Below are positions 7,848 through 14,695 of a DNA stretch of 21,310 bases, one piece after another. Origin of the DNA: Lachnospiraceae bacterium (GTDB lineage Bacteria > Bacillota > Clostridia > Lachnospirales > Lachnospiraceae). The notes below the pieces were generated by a model, which saw only the letters and a program-made list of their open reading frames with translations, did no database searches and was not told the origin of the DNA. Made by a program: the position numbers and the translations under genes. The stretch lies in assembly GCA_016293925.1 (NCBI GenBank), contig JAEDCX010000039.1, positions 1 to 21,310 of the forward strand. The letters are read 5' to 3'. Position 1 is the first letter of the stretch. The number at the start of each line of letters is the position of its first letter.

Positions 7848-8046
7848 ATAATATCCTTCATATACCTTTACGACTATTATATGGAAGGCTGGCTGTTAGG
7901 TTCTTCCGGAAAAGTGTCGCAATGCAATTCCCGCGGAGCATGATTCCCTGCACCGAAAAAACATACTTGTGCAATTGCCATATCCTATGTAACATAGGCA
8001 TTTACCGCCCCGACCTGAAAGAATAACGTTTCCAAATCATGCAAAT

Positions 8047-8075
8047 AGAGCAGTGATTCCGGGAACCACTGCTCT
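8047..8075 (-). terminator. Strong hairpin after the DUF1836 gene
   Basis: AGAGCAGTGGTTCC and its complement (8062-8075 and 8047-8060) form a 14-bp stem with one G-T pair closing over a very small loop, 8 bases past the DUF1836 stop codon. The T-run is poor (ATTTG), so termination could be weak, or the hairpin may serve as an mRNA 3' end. The rest of 7848-8046 contains a 6-bp palindrome CCTATG-TAA-CATAGG (7984-7998) and nothing else clear. Confidence 0.6.
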
Positions 8076-8082
8076 TCACATT

Positions 8083-8946
8083 CTATGATTTGGCTTTCTT
8101 GTGAGCCTCTGATTTCTGGCCCGCTTCCATTCGCTTGGCAGCCTCTGTTTTTCGGATAGCATCCGGTTTTCTGGGAGCAGTCGTGCTCTTTCCGCTCTTC
8201 CCTGATGCGCTGCTCTTCCCTGACGTATTCCTGCCTGCCGCACCGGCTTTCGCTCCGCCGCTCATACCGGCGGATCCCTTTTTACCGGACTCCGGCTTCT
8301 TGGTTGCAGCCTTTTTCCCGTCCGGTTTCTTCTCCTCCCGCTTGCCCTGCCCGGAGGATTGTTCTCTCAAACCATCCACCATCTTCTCGATCAGAAGTTT
8401 TTTCACATAGACATCATATCCCAGCATGCAGATGAAAGAAAACATCTTCAGAAAATCTTCCGAATCTGCCGGCGCATCCTGAAACATCTCCCGGCTCATC
8501 GCATACCGCTCCGCAACATCCCGTTTCAACACATCAATCTGTGCCTTTGTAAAACGAAAGACCTCTTCGTACACATCCACCATGGCCATGTCAGGTTTAT
8601 CGAAAAACCGCTCTGTCAGCGGATTCAATAAGGTCTGTATATCATTGATACTCAACAGGCCTTTCAGATAATAGATAAAAACAAGAACAACAATATGCTC
8701 TTTGGAATACTTCTTTTTCTCCGGAGACGGCAACAGATTATTCTTGGCATAATTGTTGATCATGGTTTTGGTCATGACCTTATCCCCATCCGGATCCCTC
8801 GTGGTATTCCGCAGTCGTTTATCCATGAATGTCGTAACCTGATCCATATACAGATCAATATTCGGAATCTCGTCTACCCGTATATGCTCCACACGATCCA
8901 GACTTGCCAATATGCTGTTCAACAAATCATCATTATCTATCGTCAT
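8083..8946 (-). CDS. DUF1836 domain protein with long basic low-complexity tail
   Basis: The 287-residue protein carries a DUF1836 domain in roughly residues 28-185, with the typical opening IDLYMDQVTTFMDKRL and a helix-turn-helix-like region TKTMINNYAKNNLLPSPEKK followed by KYSKEHIVVLVFIYYLKG. The family resembles MerR-like DNA-binding proteins and has no firm function. From about residue 195 to the end the protein becomes a Lys/Ala/Gly/Ser-rich tail with repeated short units such as SGKS and RKTEA, strongly basic and likely disordered. That suits nucleic-acid contact, by inference only. The start has GAGGG about 8 bases before it and a good promoter (8972-9000). It is divergent from the YerC-like gene. 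Confidence 0.85.
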   Translation of the reverse strand: MTIDNDDLLNSILASLDRVEHIRVDEIPNIDLYMDQVTTFMDKRLRNTTRDPDGDKVMTKTMINNYAKNNLLPSPEKKKYSKEHIVVLVFIYYLKGLLSINDIQTLLNPLTERFFDKPDMAMVDVYEEVFRFTKAQIDVLKRDVAERYAMSREMFQDAPADSEDFLKMFSFICMLGYDVYVKKLLIEKMVDGLREQSSGQGKREEKKPDGKKAATKKPESGKKGSAGMSGGAKAGAAGRNTSGKSSASGKSGKSTTAPRKPDAIRKTEAAKRMEAGQKSEAHKKAKS

Positions 8947-8971
8947 TCATCATCCCTCACTCAATGTATAC

Positions 8972-9000
8972 ATTATATAGTAATCAAAACTACATAGCAA
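8972..9000 (-). promoter_or_regulatory. Promoter of the DUF1836 gene
   Basis: TTGCTA (8995-9000, 4 of 6) and a consensus TATAAT (8972-8977) are separated by 17 bases on the minus strand, about 26 bases before the start codon. Confidence 0.65.
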
Positions 9001-9056
9001 GAACCAAAATGATTTTACCGCTCCGACCGTCCCCAGCGGTGAATACAGGATTTCCG

Positions 9057-9085
9057 TTGACTTTAAAACTTTAATGTTGTAAAAT
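9057..9085 (+). promoter_or_regulatory. Promoter of the YerC-like regulator gene
   Basis: TTGACT (9057-9062, 5 of 6) and TAAAAT (9080-9085, 5 of 6) are separated by 17 bases. The -10 lies at the inner edge of a long inverted repeat (9068-9109). Confidence 0.7.
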
Positions 9086-9109
9086 CTATAAGTACTACAG
9101 TATTAAAGT
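9068..9109. repeat. Imperfect 14-bp inverted repeat over the YerC-like promoter
   Basis: Arm 9068-9081 (ACTTTAATGTTGTA) and arm 9096-9109 (TACAGTATTAAAGT) are complementary at 12 of 14 positions; the outer 8 are perfect. The 14-base spacer contains most of the -10 box and the expected transcription start. This is a candidate operator, perhaps for autoregulation by the TrpR-like product. Confidence 0.55.
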
Positions 9110-9134
9110 GTAAAACCTCGGAGGGATGGATGAT

Positions 9135-9440
9135 ATGAACAAAAAGATTAAGACAAAGGCTGTCGATCATCTGCTGGATGCGATCCTCTGCCTCAGAACG
9201 AAAGAAGAATGTTATAATTTTTTTGAGGATCTGTGTACCGTGAACGAACTGCTCAGTTTATCCCAGCGCTTTGAAGTGGCTACCATGCTGAGAGATCACC
9301 GAACCTATCTGGATATCGCAGAGAAAACCGGAGCTTCCACCGCCACCATCAGCCGTGTGAACCGCTCTCTCCAGTACGGCAGCGACGGATATGAACTGAT
9401 CTTTGAACGTCTGGAGAAAAAGGGGCTCGTGGAGGAATAA
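9135..9440 (+). CDS. YerC/YecD-type TrpR-related DNA-binding protein
   Basis: I start this at the ATG at 9135 rather than the in-frame ATG at 9126: GGAGGG ends at 9125, touching the first ATG but about 10 bases before the second. The product has 101 residues, nearly all helical, ending in GLVEE. The C-terminal half has a helix-turn-helix of TrpR type, TYLDIAEKTGASTATISRVN (58-77), preceded by ELLSLSQRFEVATML, which is diagnostic of the YerC/YecD group. These are homologues of the tryptophan repressor, but the tryptophan link is not established for the group. Its own promoter carries a long inverted repeat, suggesting autoregulation. It stands alone and ends at a bidirectional terminator. Confidence 0.9.
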   Translation: MNKKIKTKAVDHLLDAILCLRTKEECYNFFEDLCTVNELLSLSQRFEVATMLRDHRTYLDIAEKTGASTATISRVNRSLQYGSDGYELIFERLEKKGLVEE

Positions 9441-9465
9441 CATTCGATTCCGTAACAATAAGCAG

Positions 9466-9525
9466 AAAGGGAGCTGTGGCCGGTAATGTAACAGGATATG
9501 TTACACGTTCGACGAGCTCCCTTTT
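9466..9525. terminator. Composite bidirectional terminator between convergent genes
   Basis: The outer stem AAAGGGAGCT (9466-9475) pairs with AGCTCCCTTT (9515-9524), with a T-run on both strands. Inside it is a second perfect stem TGTAAC (9487-9492)/GTTACA (9500-9505). It serves the YerC-like gene (+) and the bactofilin gene (-), whose ends converge here. Confidence 0.82.
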
Positions 9526-9549
9526 CGTGTCTATGCCGTTCCCCTGCCG

Positions 9550-9924
9550 CTATGATTCTGCCGCAGTTTTCACGATGTCTGTCTTCATTATGCAGTTTCC
9601 CTGGAAAACCGCATTCTCATCAATGATCAGGCTGGATGTAGAAATATCTCCCTTGATGGATCCGGCTGCCGTAATCTCAATCTTACCATCCACGGTAATA
9701 TTACCCTCTACAGCGCCTCCGACAATCACATTCTTCGCAATAATATTCCCACATACCTTGCCCTTCTCGCCAAGGATCAGTGTTCCCTCCGATGTGATGT
9801 CTCCGTTTACGCAGCCTTCTACCCTGGTTGTATCCTTCGTGGTGAAATTCCCCTCGAATACTGTTCCGGGTCCCAGAATACTGTTGATCCTGTGGGATCC
9901 GGTATCCTCACTCCTTCTTGCCAT
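9550..9924 (-). CDS. Bactofilin-family polymer-forming cytoskeletal protein
   Basis: The 124-residue protein has no membrane segment. It consists almost wholly of a bactofilin (DUF583) right-handed beta-helix core with repeated turns such as VEGCVNGDITSEGTLILGEK, KVCGNIIAKNVIVGGAVEGN and IEITAAGSIKGDISTSSLII, flanked by short tails. Bactofilins self-assemble without nucleotide and act as scaffolds that place cell-wall enzymes. The gene begins 20 bases after the stop codon of the M23-like gene and must share its transcript. Bactofilin genes next to M23 peptidase genes are a known pairing in other bacteria, which supports a joint envelope role. The end is the bidirectional hairpin at 9466-9525. 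Confidence 0.93.
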   Translation of the reverse strand: MARRSEDTGSHRINSILGPGTVFEGNFTTKDTTRVEGCVNGDITSEGTLILGEKGKVCGNIIAKNVIVGGAVEGNITVDGKIEITAAGSIKGDISTSSLIIDENAVFQGNCIMKTDIVKTAAES

Positions 9925-9944
9925 GATTACCCTCCTATTCGTAG

Positions 9945-10751
9945 TTACCCCTTCAATTCCATCACGTCGGATGGATTAATGAATTCTGCATTCTGCAGAA
10001 TCTGGTACCCCAGTGTCGTTGTTCCGTTCGACATGAGAAACAGTGGATCTCCTTTCACCACATCATCACCCTCATGTACCCGGACTTCCAGTGAGCAACG
10101 ATAGATCGTTACGTACCCATTTCCATGATCTATCCTCACAACATTCCCGTATTCTGCATCCTCTCCCACTGCAATGACGGTTCCGTGGCCGGTAGCCATG
10201 ACCTCGCTTCCCTCCTGCAGTATAAACAGAATGATCGGATTCTGCGTACTGATAATCTGATTGGCCTGTTCTTCTGTAATGACAGTCTCACCCTCATCAT
10301 TCAGGGTGGATTCCCCCTGCATTCCCTGGTTCCGGTCGCCACCGATCTCGGTCATGCTGACCACCTTGCTGGCCGGAATATCTGACGGTATATAGAGCTG
10401 TGCCCGGGCCTCTTCCCGCACTGCTTCTTCTCTTAGCATTCCATCCAGGGTAACCCCCATAATGGAATTCTTCTCTGTCAATTCATCATTCAGTTTCTGC
10501 AGTTCCGCATTGGCTGTCTGAAGATCATCAATCTTCTTCTCCAGGTCATCATTATTTCTGGATGCAGTGATTACGGTAACATCGTTCACATAGAAGCATA
10601 ACGCTCCTACTCCTGCACTTACCACCAGCATCATCGCAATAAGTACTGCCACCACCGCGGACAGACTGTGCTGGTGGACCGTTGCATTGATATCATTGGA
10701 CACGATCATGACCGTACGTTTGATCTTTCTTCTGTGCCGTTTTGATTCCAT
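9945..10751 (-). CDS. Membrane-anchored M23 (LytM)-like protein, metal ligands lost
   Basis: The 268 residues comprise a basic cytoplasmic start (MESKRHRRKIKR), a membrane segment at about 31-54, a coiled coil at about 65-95 (DDLEKKIDDLQTANAELQKL), a linker, and a LytM-like domain at about 171-262 (TGHGTVIAVGEDAEYGNVVR, IDHGNGYVTIYRCSL). By my alignment to active M23 enzymes the first motif HxxxD is Asn171/Leu175, the YxHL histidine is Cys219, and the HxH motif is Thr246-Leu-Gly248. All zinc and catalytic positions are therefore replaced, while structural glycines and the HGNGY turn remain. This resembles non-catalytic LytM proteins that activate other hydrolases. GGAGGTGAC precedes the ATG. 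It is the first gene of an operon with the bactofilin. Confidence 0.88.
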   Translation of the reverse strand: MESKRHRRKIKRTVMIVSNDINATVHQHSLSAVVAVLIAMMLVVSAGVGALCFYVNDVTVITASRNNDDLEKKIDDLQTANAELQKLNDELTEKNSIMGVTLDGMLREEAVREEARAQLYIPSDIPASKVVSMTEIGGDRNQGMQGESTLNDEGETVITEEQANQIISTQNPIILFILQEGSEVMATGHGTVIAVGEDAEYGNVVRIDHGNGYVTIYRCSLEVRVHEGDDVVKGDPLFLMSNGTTTLGYQILQNAEFINPSDVMELKG

Positions 10752-10863
10752 GCGCAGTCACCTCCGATAAAATCGTAACTATTTTACCATAAACAGTCCC
10801 GGAAATGCAATGTTTTTCGCATTTTCCTCTATTTCGGGTTCCAAATAAGTTTCAGAATAGAAC

Positions 10864-10892
10864 TTTACTTTTTCCAATATCTGTGATATTCT
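10864..10892 (+). promoter_or_regulatory. Promoter of the cold shock gene
   Basis: TTTACT (10864-10869) and TATTCT (10887-10892), each 4 of 6 to consensus, are separated by 17 bases. Transcription would start near 10898-10900, giving a leader of about 40 bases that opens with a hairpin. Confidence 0.5.
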
Positions 10893-10897
10893 ATAGG

Positions 10898-10913
10898 TGT
10901 TGCGTGGGCAACA
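10898..10913 (+). promoter_or_regulatory. 5' leader hairpin of the cold shock mRNA
   Basis: A perfect 6-bp stem TGTTGC-GTGG-GCAACA is followed by an AT-rich stretch with the ribosome binding site GGAGG (10927-10931). It lies at the predicted 5' end of the transcript, where it could stabilise the mRNA or respond to temperature; that role is inference. Confidence 0.5.
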
Positions 10914-10939
10914 TGATTATTTATTTGGAGGTATCTATA

Positions 10940-11140
10940 ATGAACAAAGGTACAGTAAAGTGGTTCAACAACCAAAAAGGTTACGGTTTCATCTCTGATG
11001 AGCAGGGAAATGACGTATTCGTTCACTACTCAGGCTTAAACATGGAAGGTTTCAAGTCTCTCGAAGAGGGCGCTTCCGTAGAGTTCGAAGTAGTTAACGG
11101 TGAAAAAGGACCTCAGGCTGTTAACGTAACCAAGCTTTAA
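10940..11140 (+). CDS. CspA/CspB-family cold shock protein
   Basis: The ATG at 10940 with GGAGG about 9 bases before it gives 66 residues, exactly the family length. The open frame extends upstream in phase, but that part has no ribosome binding site and includes the promoter. The protein is a single cold-shock OB fold with both RNA-binding motifs: KGYGFI (RNP1) and VFVHYS (RNP2), plus the usual start MNKGTVKWFN. Such proteins bind single-stranded RNA and DNA in the cytoplasm and keep mRNA unstructured. The gene is monocistronic with its own promoter and leader hairpin. Which of several csp paralogues it is cannot be told. Confidence 0.96.
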   Translation: MNKGTVKWFNNQKGYGFISDEQGNDVFVHYSGLNMEGFKSLEEGASVEFEVVNGEKGPQAVNVTKL

Positions 11141-11153
11141 TTTGAAGCTGGAT

Positions 11154-11190
11154 GCACTTTTAATCAGAAGTTTTCGATGTGCCTTTTCTT
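11154..11190 (+). terminator. Weak possible terminator after the cold shock gene
   Basis: GCAC (11154-11157) can pair with GTGC (11179-11182) across a long loop, followed by CTTTTCTT. The stem is too short for confidence; the stronger hairpin at 11283-11308 could also stop this transcript. Confidence 0.3.
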
Positions 11191-11282
11191 AATTGATATA
11201 TTGCGGCGCGTACATACGTATCCGTACTAACCGATTTTTGAAATAAGCTATTGTATTAACCAAGATTAAAGAACCGCAGAGA

Positions 11283-11308
11283 AAAGAGGATGGCGTGCCA
11301 TCCTCTTT
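11283..11308. terminator. Terminator of hisA, usable in both directions
   Basis: An 11-bp perfect stem AAAGAGGATGG/CCATCCTCTTT with a CGTG loop lies 1 base beyond the hisA stop codon. On the minus strand TTTTCTCT follows; on the plus strand TTTCTTATTCT follows. Confidence 0.88.
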
Positions 11309-11309
11309 C

Positions 11310-12086
11310 TTATTCTGCAATCGTTCTCAACACTTCTTCAAACGCCATACTGCCTCCGAACAGATCCAATGCACTTCCGATCGTCGCATTCACTCTGTTT
11401 CGTCCCAACAGCTTCAACAAACGCAAATCATCCATGGAATGAATCCCGCCTGCATAGGTAATCACATTTCCCTCATACTGTCCCAGCATTCCGGCCAGTT
11501 CCGTTTCGATCCCCGACGCCTTTCCTTCCACATCCACTGCATGTATCAGGAATTCATCACAATATTTTTCAAAAAAAGCAAGCATCTTCCGGTCCAGTTT
11601 TTCTTCGGTATAGTTCTGCCATCGATCGGTCACAATATAATAGGCATCCTGCTTTTTTCTACAGCTGAGATCTATGACCAGATGCTCCCGTCCCACAGCA
11701 CGGAACATGTTCTCCAGGTGATCGTAATCGATCCTGCCGTTCCGGAACACATAGGAAGTGACCACAACATGACTGGCACCTGCATCCAGATATTCCCCCG
11801 CATTCTCCGGTGTAATCCCGCCGCCTACCTGCAGACCTCCCGGATATGTCCGCAGTGCCAGCATCGCCTGCTCCCTTGTGGCCTCATATGCCGGATTGCC
11901 GGGCGGTGTCAGGAGAATCACATGCCCTCCACGGATCCCGTATTGTGCATACAGTTTTGCATAAAATGCGCTGTCCTGCCCGGATACAAAGTTTATCTTT
12001 GTGGCATCTCCGGTATCCCGCAGCGAACCGCCCACAATCTGTTTTACTTTTCCCTCATGAATATCAATACACGGTCTGAACTGCAT
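11310..12086 (-). CDS. hisA: HisA, eukaryotic-type ProFAR isomerase (histidine synthesis)
   Basis: The product isomerises ProFAR to PRFAR, the fourth step of histidine synthesis. I use the ATG at 12084-12086, which has GAGGTGGGG just before it; an in-frame ATG at 12143 adds 19 residues without support. The 258-residue barrel resembles yeast His6 and the plant enzyme rather than the usual bacterial HisA: FRPCIDIHEGKVKQIVGGSL, NFVSGQDSAFYAKLY, LQVGGGIT, LVIDLSCRKKQDAYYIV, EFLIHAVDVEGKASGIE and TYAGGIHSMDDLRLL. Asp8 and the Asp of HAVDVEG fit the two catalytic aspartates. No other his gene is in the window, so it stands outside a his operon. A TATGAT -10 box may lie at 12117-12122, but its -35 is poor. 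Confidence 0.9.
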   Translation of the reverse strand: MQFRPCIDIHEGKVKQIVGGSLRDTGDATKINFVSGQDSAFYAKLYAQYGIRGGHVILLTPPGNPAYEATREQAMLALRTYPGGLQVGGGITPENAGEYLDAGASHVVVTSYVFRNGRIDYDHLENMFRAVGREHLVIDLSCRKKQDAYYIVTDRWQNYTEEKLDRKMLAFFEKYCDEFLIHAVDVEGKASGIETELAGMLGQYEGNVITYAGGIHSMDDLRLLKLLGRNRVNATIGSALDLFGGSMAFEEVLRTIAE

Positions 12087-12283
12087 GACCCCACCTCTGT
12101 TCTGTAATCTGTATTTATCATACACTATTTTGTGAAAAACCAAAAGGAATATTTATGTAGTTCTTTTCGTGCATGCATAAAGGCATCCCGACAGAAGAAT
12201 ACTAATCACGAACAAGATCAGAATGTTCAATTATCATGACCAAAATAAAAGCGTAGATCAGATGCTTTGGAAGGGAGATTATT

Positions 12284-12643
12284 ATGGCAAAGTGTAAGAA
12301 ACTACTGGCAGCTGCACTCATTATGATGGCCGTTGCATTATGTGCCGGTTGTGGTTCCGATAACGGGGACAATAACGGCAATGATATGGCAGGTCAGAAC
12401 ACGAATACCGGAACCGGCACCAACAACGGCACCAACAACGGCACCAACAACGGTGCCGGAAACAACAACGGTTCCAATCGTGTGGACACTGCCGAGGACA
12501 ATGCAAACGGTAACGGCAACCTCTTGGAAGACATTGGTAACACAGCCGGCAATGTAATTGATGACACAGCTGACGGAATCAACAATGGAATCCATGATAT
12601 TACTGATGGTGTGGATAACATGACAAGAAATGTGACACGTTAG
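12284..12643 (+). CDS. Small Asn/Gly-rich lipoprotein of unknown function
   Basis: The 119-residue product begins with a lipoprotein-type signal (KKLLAAALIMMAVALCAGC) and a probable lipid-attachment Cys23 in CAGC; the -3 residue is Cys, which is unusual. The mature part is extremely rich in Asn, Gly, Thr and Asp and has no recognised domain. Residues 45-56 are three exact copies of the unit Gly-Thr-Asn-Asn, encoded by a 12-base tandem repeat. The C-terminal third has a periodic pattern (GNVIDDTADGINNGIHDITD) that could form an amphipathic helix. GGAAGGGAG lies about 7 bases before the ATG. It is probably a surface spacer or stalk-like lipoprotein. It is monocistronic and ends at a terminator. 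Confidence 0.8.
   Translation: MAKCKKLLAAALIMMAVALCAGCGSDNGDNNGNDMAGQNTNTGTGTNNGTNNGTNNGAGNNNGSNRVDTAEDNANGNGNLLEDIGNTAGNVIDDTADGINNGIHDITDGVDNMTRNVTR
12416..12451 (+). repeat. 12-base tandem repeat, three exact copies
   Basis: GGCACCAACAAC is repeated without change at 12416, 12428 and 12440 inside the lipoprotein gene, with degenerate copies after it. The unit is a multiple of three, so copy-number change would alter length but not frame. Confidence 0.9.
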
Positions 12644-12691
12644 TCCTCCCTGGTCTCTATGCAGTTATGGATCATCAATAACAGGAATAAA

Positions 12692-12720
12692 GGGTCTGCT
12701 TGCGGCAGACCCTTTTACTT
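12692..12720 (+). terminator. Terminator between lipoprotein gene and fbp
   Basis: The stem GGGTCTGC (12692-12699)/GCAGACCC (12705-12712) is followed by TTTTACTTTTC. The minus-strand side has only TTTATT, so use for fbp as well is possible but weaker. The stem matches the terminator at 2031-2051 base for base. Confidence 0.85.
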
Positions 12721-12736
12721 TTCCCAATCTTAATAA

Positions 12737-14695
12737 TCACTCATCCTTCTCGATCAGAATACCGAGCTGATAAGCCTTCAGTAATTGTTCCAGATGATAG
12801 ATGCTTTCCTGCAGGGAAACGCCGATATCTGTATCCGCAACCCGGTGACGTTCCCGATAGGTTTCCACATTGATGGTATCCGAGAAAATATCGGATTCGT
12901 TCCGGACCGCTTCTTCCGCCGAAGTAAAGGGTTCATGGGAAACCAGACGCATACCGTAGGAATTGGCAACCAGCGTGTATCCGGCAATTCCTGTTTTCTC
13001 CTGATATGCTTTGGAGAATCCTCCGTCAATGATGAGTAGCTTGCCGCCGCATTTAATCGGGGTTTCTCCTCTCTTGATCTCCACCGGCACATGTCCGTTG
13101 ATGATGCGGGACTTATCCTTATCCAATCCGAACTCTTCCAGAATACGGCTGATAAAGGATTCTTCCTCCAACAGTCTGTAATACGCGTTTTTCACCTCTT
13201 TGTGCGTCGTCTTATCTTCGATAAAATACCGCTCGAAGGTAGTCATCTTATCTTTACCGAATACCGGGGAATAGGGACCTGTCCAGATATACCACAGGAT
13301 ATCCTGTCCTTTCAGTTTCTCTCCCGCATCCTGATTGGAATAGAAGCCTTTTCTCGCATATTCATCCAGCACATCATACAGTTTCCTGCCGGAATATTTC
13401 TTGCCGTAGATGTTCACGGACTGGAAATTCCCATCCTCATCCACGGGGACACAACCATGATACAGCAGATTGGAATTGTATATCTTGTACATACTTCCCT
13501 TGGCAAACAGAAACCGCACATGATTCTGCAGCTTCTCACAATGTACAAAGGCGTGACGCAGGCGGTCAATAACCACCTCTTCTTCCGGTGTCAGCCGGTA
13601 CGGATCCGCCGGATCAACCGTAGGGAACTCGGTGTCCTTGATCGGATATGCAACGCCGTCCACCACAACCGTCTTCTTCTCATAATCGATCTTATCCAAC
13701 AGAAGTCTGTTTTCCATACCGAATTCCGGACGTCTCCGGATAATCTGCCCTTCCAGCTTAAACTGTATCATGGAGATCGCCTTGTGCATCTTCATATCCA
13801 GGCTCAGATCCTTGGTATTATAATCCGTATTATATTTGATGGAGAACGCATCACAATTCACATTGCGATAGGTGTCCAGCGCAAAGGTTGCCAGCGGGAT
13901 CAGGTTGATCCCATATCCCTCTTCCAGAGTATCCAGGTTCCCATAGCGTGCCGACATCCGGATCACATTGGCAATGCAGGCCAGACTTCCTGCCGCCGCC
14001 CCCATCCAGACAATATCATGATTGCCCCATTGTACATCCACCGAATGGTACTGTTTCAGTGTATCCATGATAATATGGGGACCGGGTCCTCTGTCGTAAA
14101 TGTCCCCCACAATATGCAGATGATCAATTACCAGACGCTGAATGAGATTGGAAAGCGCGATGATGAATTCCGGCGCCCGTCCGATTTTGATAATGGTATG
14201 GATAATCTCATTGTAATATGCTTCTTTGTCATGAATCTCCGCTTTTTCCGTGATCAGTTCTTCAATGATATACGCAAAGTCCTTCGGCAATGCCTTTCGT
14301 ACCTTACTGCGGGTGTACTTGGAAGATACTCTTTTCGTAATCTGAACCAGTCGGTGCAGCGTGATCTTATACCAGTCCTCAATATTGTCCTCTGTCTGCA
14401 GGATCAATTCCAGTTTCTCCCTCGGATAATAGATCAATGTTGCAAGACTCTTCTTATCCTTCTCACTGAGGGTATTCCCGAATTCCTCATCGATTTTCCT
14501 GCGCACGGAGCCGGATCCGTTTTTCAGGACATGACAAAACTGTTCATACTCTCCGTGTATATCCGTCAGAAAATGCTCTGTTCCTTTGGGAAGATTGAGA
14601 ATCGCCTGCAGATTGATAATCTCCGTAGAGGCTGCCGCAATCGTAGGATACTGATTGGACAGGCTCTTTAAGAATTTATACTCCATCTCTTCCAT
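12737..14695 (-). CDS. fbp: Fructose-1,6-bisphosphatase, class III
   Basis: The 652-residue enzyme removes the 1-phosphate of fructose 1,6-bisphosphate, the committed step of gluconeogenesis, in the cytoplasm. Length and sequence are those of the class III (Firmicute) type, a metallophosphatase fold: TDIHGEYEQF (Asp45, His47), then IVGDIYDRGPGPHIIMD, then WGNHDIVWMGAAAG, then the C-terminal RIINGHVPVEIKRGE and KLLIIDGGFSKAYQ. The ATG overlaps the acyltransferase stop codon in TAATG, and AAGGAG lies 8 bases before it, so translation is probably coupled. A second in-frame ATG three codons later is an alternative start. The pairing with an acyltransferase gene has no evident metabolic reason. 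Confidence 0.97.
   Translation of the reverse strand: MEEMEYKFLKSLSNQYPTIAAASTEIINLQAILNLPKGTEHFLTDIHGEYEQFCHVLKNGSGSVRRKIDEEFGNTLSEKDKKSLATLIYYPREKLELILQTEDNIEDWYKITLHRLVQITKRVSSKYTRSKVRKALPKDFAYIIEELITEKAEIHDKEAYYNEIIHTIIKIGRAPEFIIALSNLIQRLVIDHLHIVGDIYDRGPGPHIIMDTLKQYHSVDVQWGNHDIVWMGAAAGSLACIANVIRMSARYGNLDTLEEGYGINLIPLATFALDTYRNVNCDAFSIKYNTDYNTKDLSLDMKMHKAISMIQFKLEGQIIRRRPEFGMENRLLLDKIDYEKKTVVVDGVAYPIKDTEFPTVDPADPYRLTPEEEVVIDRLRHAFVHCEKLQNHVRFLFAKGSMYKIYNSNLLYHGCVPVDEDGNFQSVNIYGKKYSGRKLYDVLDEYARKGFYSNQDAGEKLKGQDILWYIWTGPYSPVFGKDKMTTFERYFIEDKTTHKEVKNAYYRLLEEESFISRILEEFGLDKDKSRIINGHVPVEIKRGETPIKCGGKLLIIDGGFSKAYQEKTGIAGYTLVANSYGMRLVSHEPFTSAEEAVRNESDIFSDTINVETYRERHRVADTDIGVSLQESIYHLEQLLKAYQLGILIEKDE

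Noticed and set aside
7984..7998. Small palindrome CCTATG-TAA-CATAGG upstream of the binding-protein gene
   Set aside because: It is a single short copy, not placed on a recognisable promoter, so too weak to call an operator.
13091..14671. A 526-codon plus-strand open frame opposite fbp
   Set aside because: It is wholly antisense to a certain fbp gene, has no recognisable domain or ribosome binding site, and follows from the codon bias of fbp.
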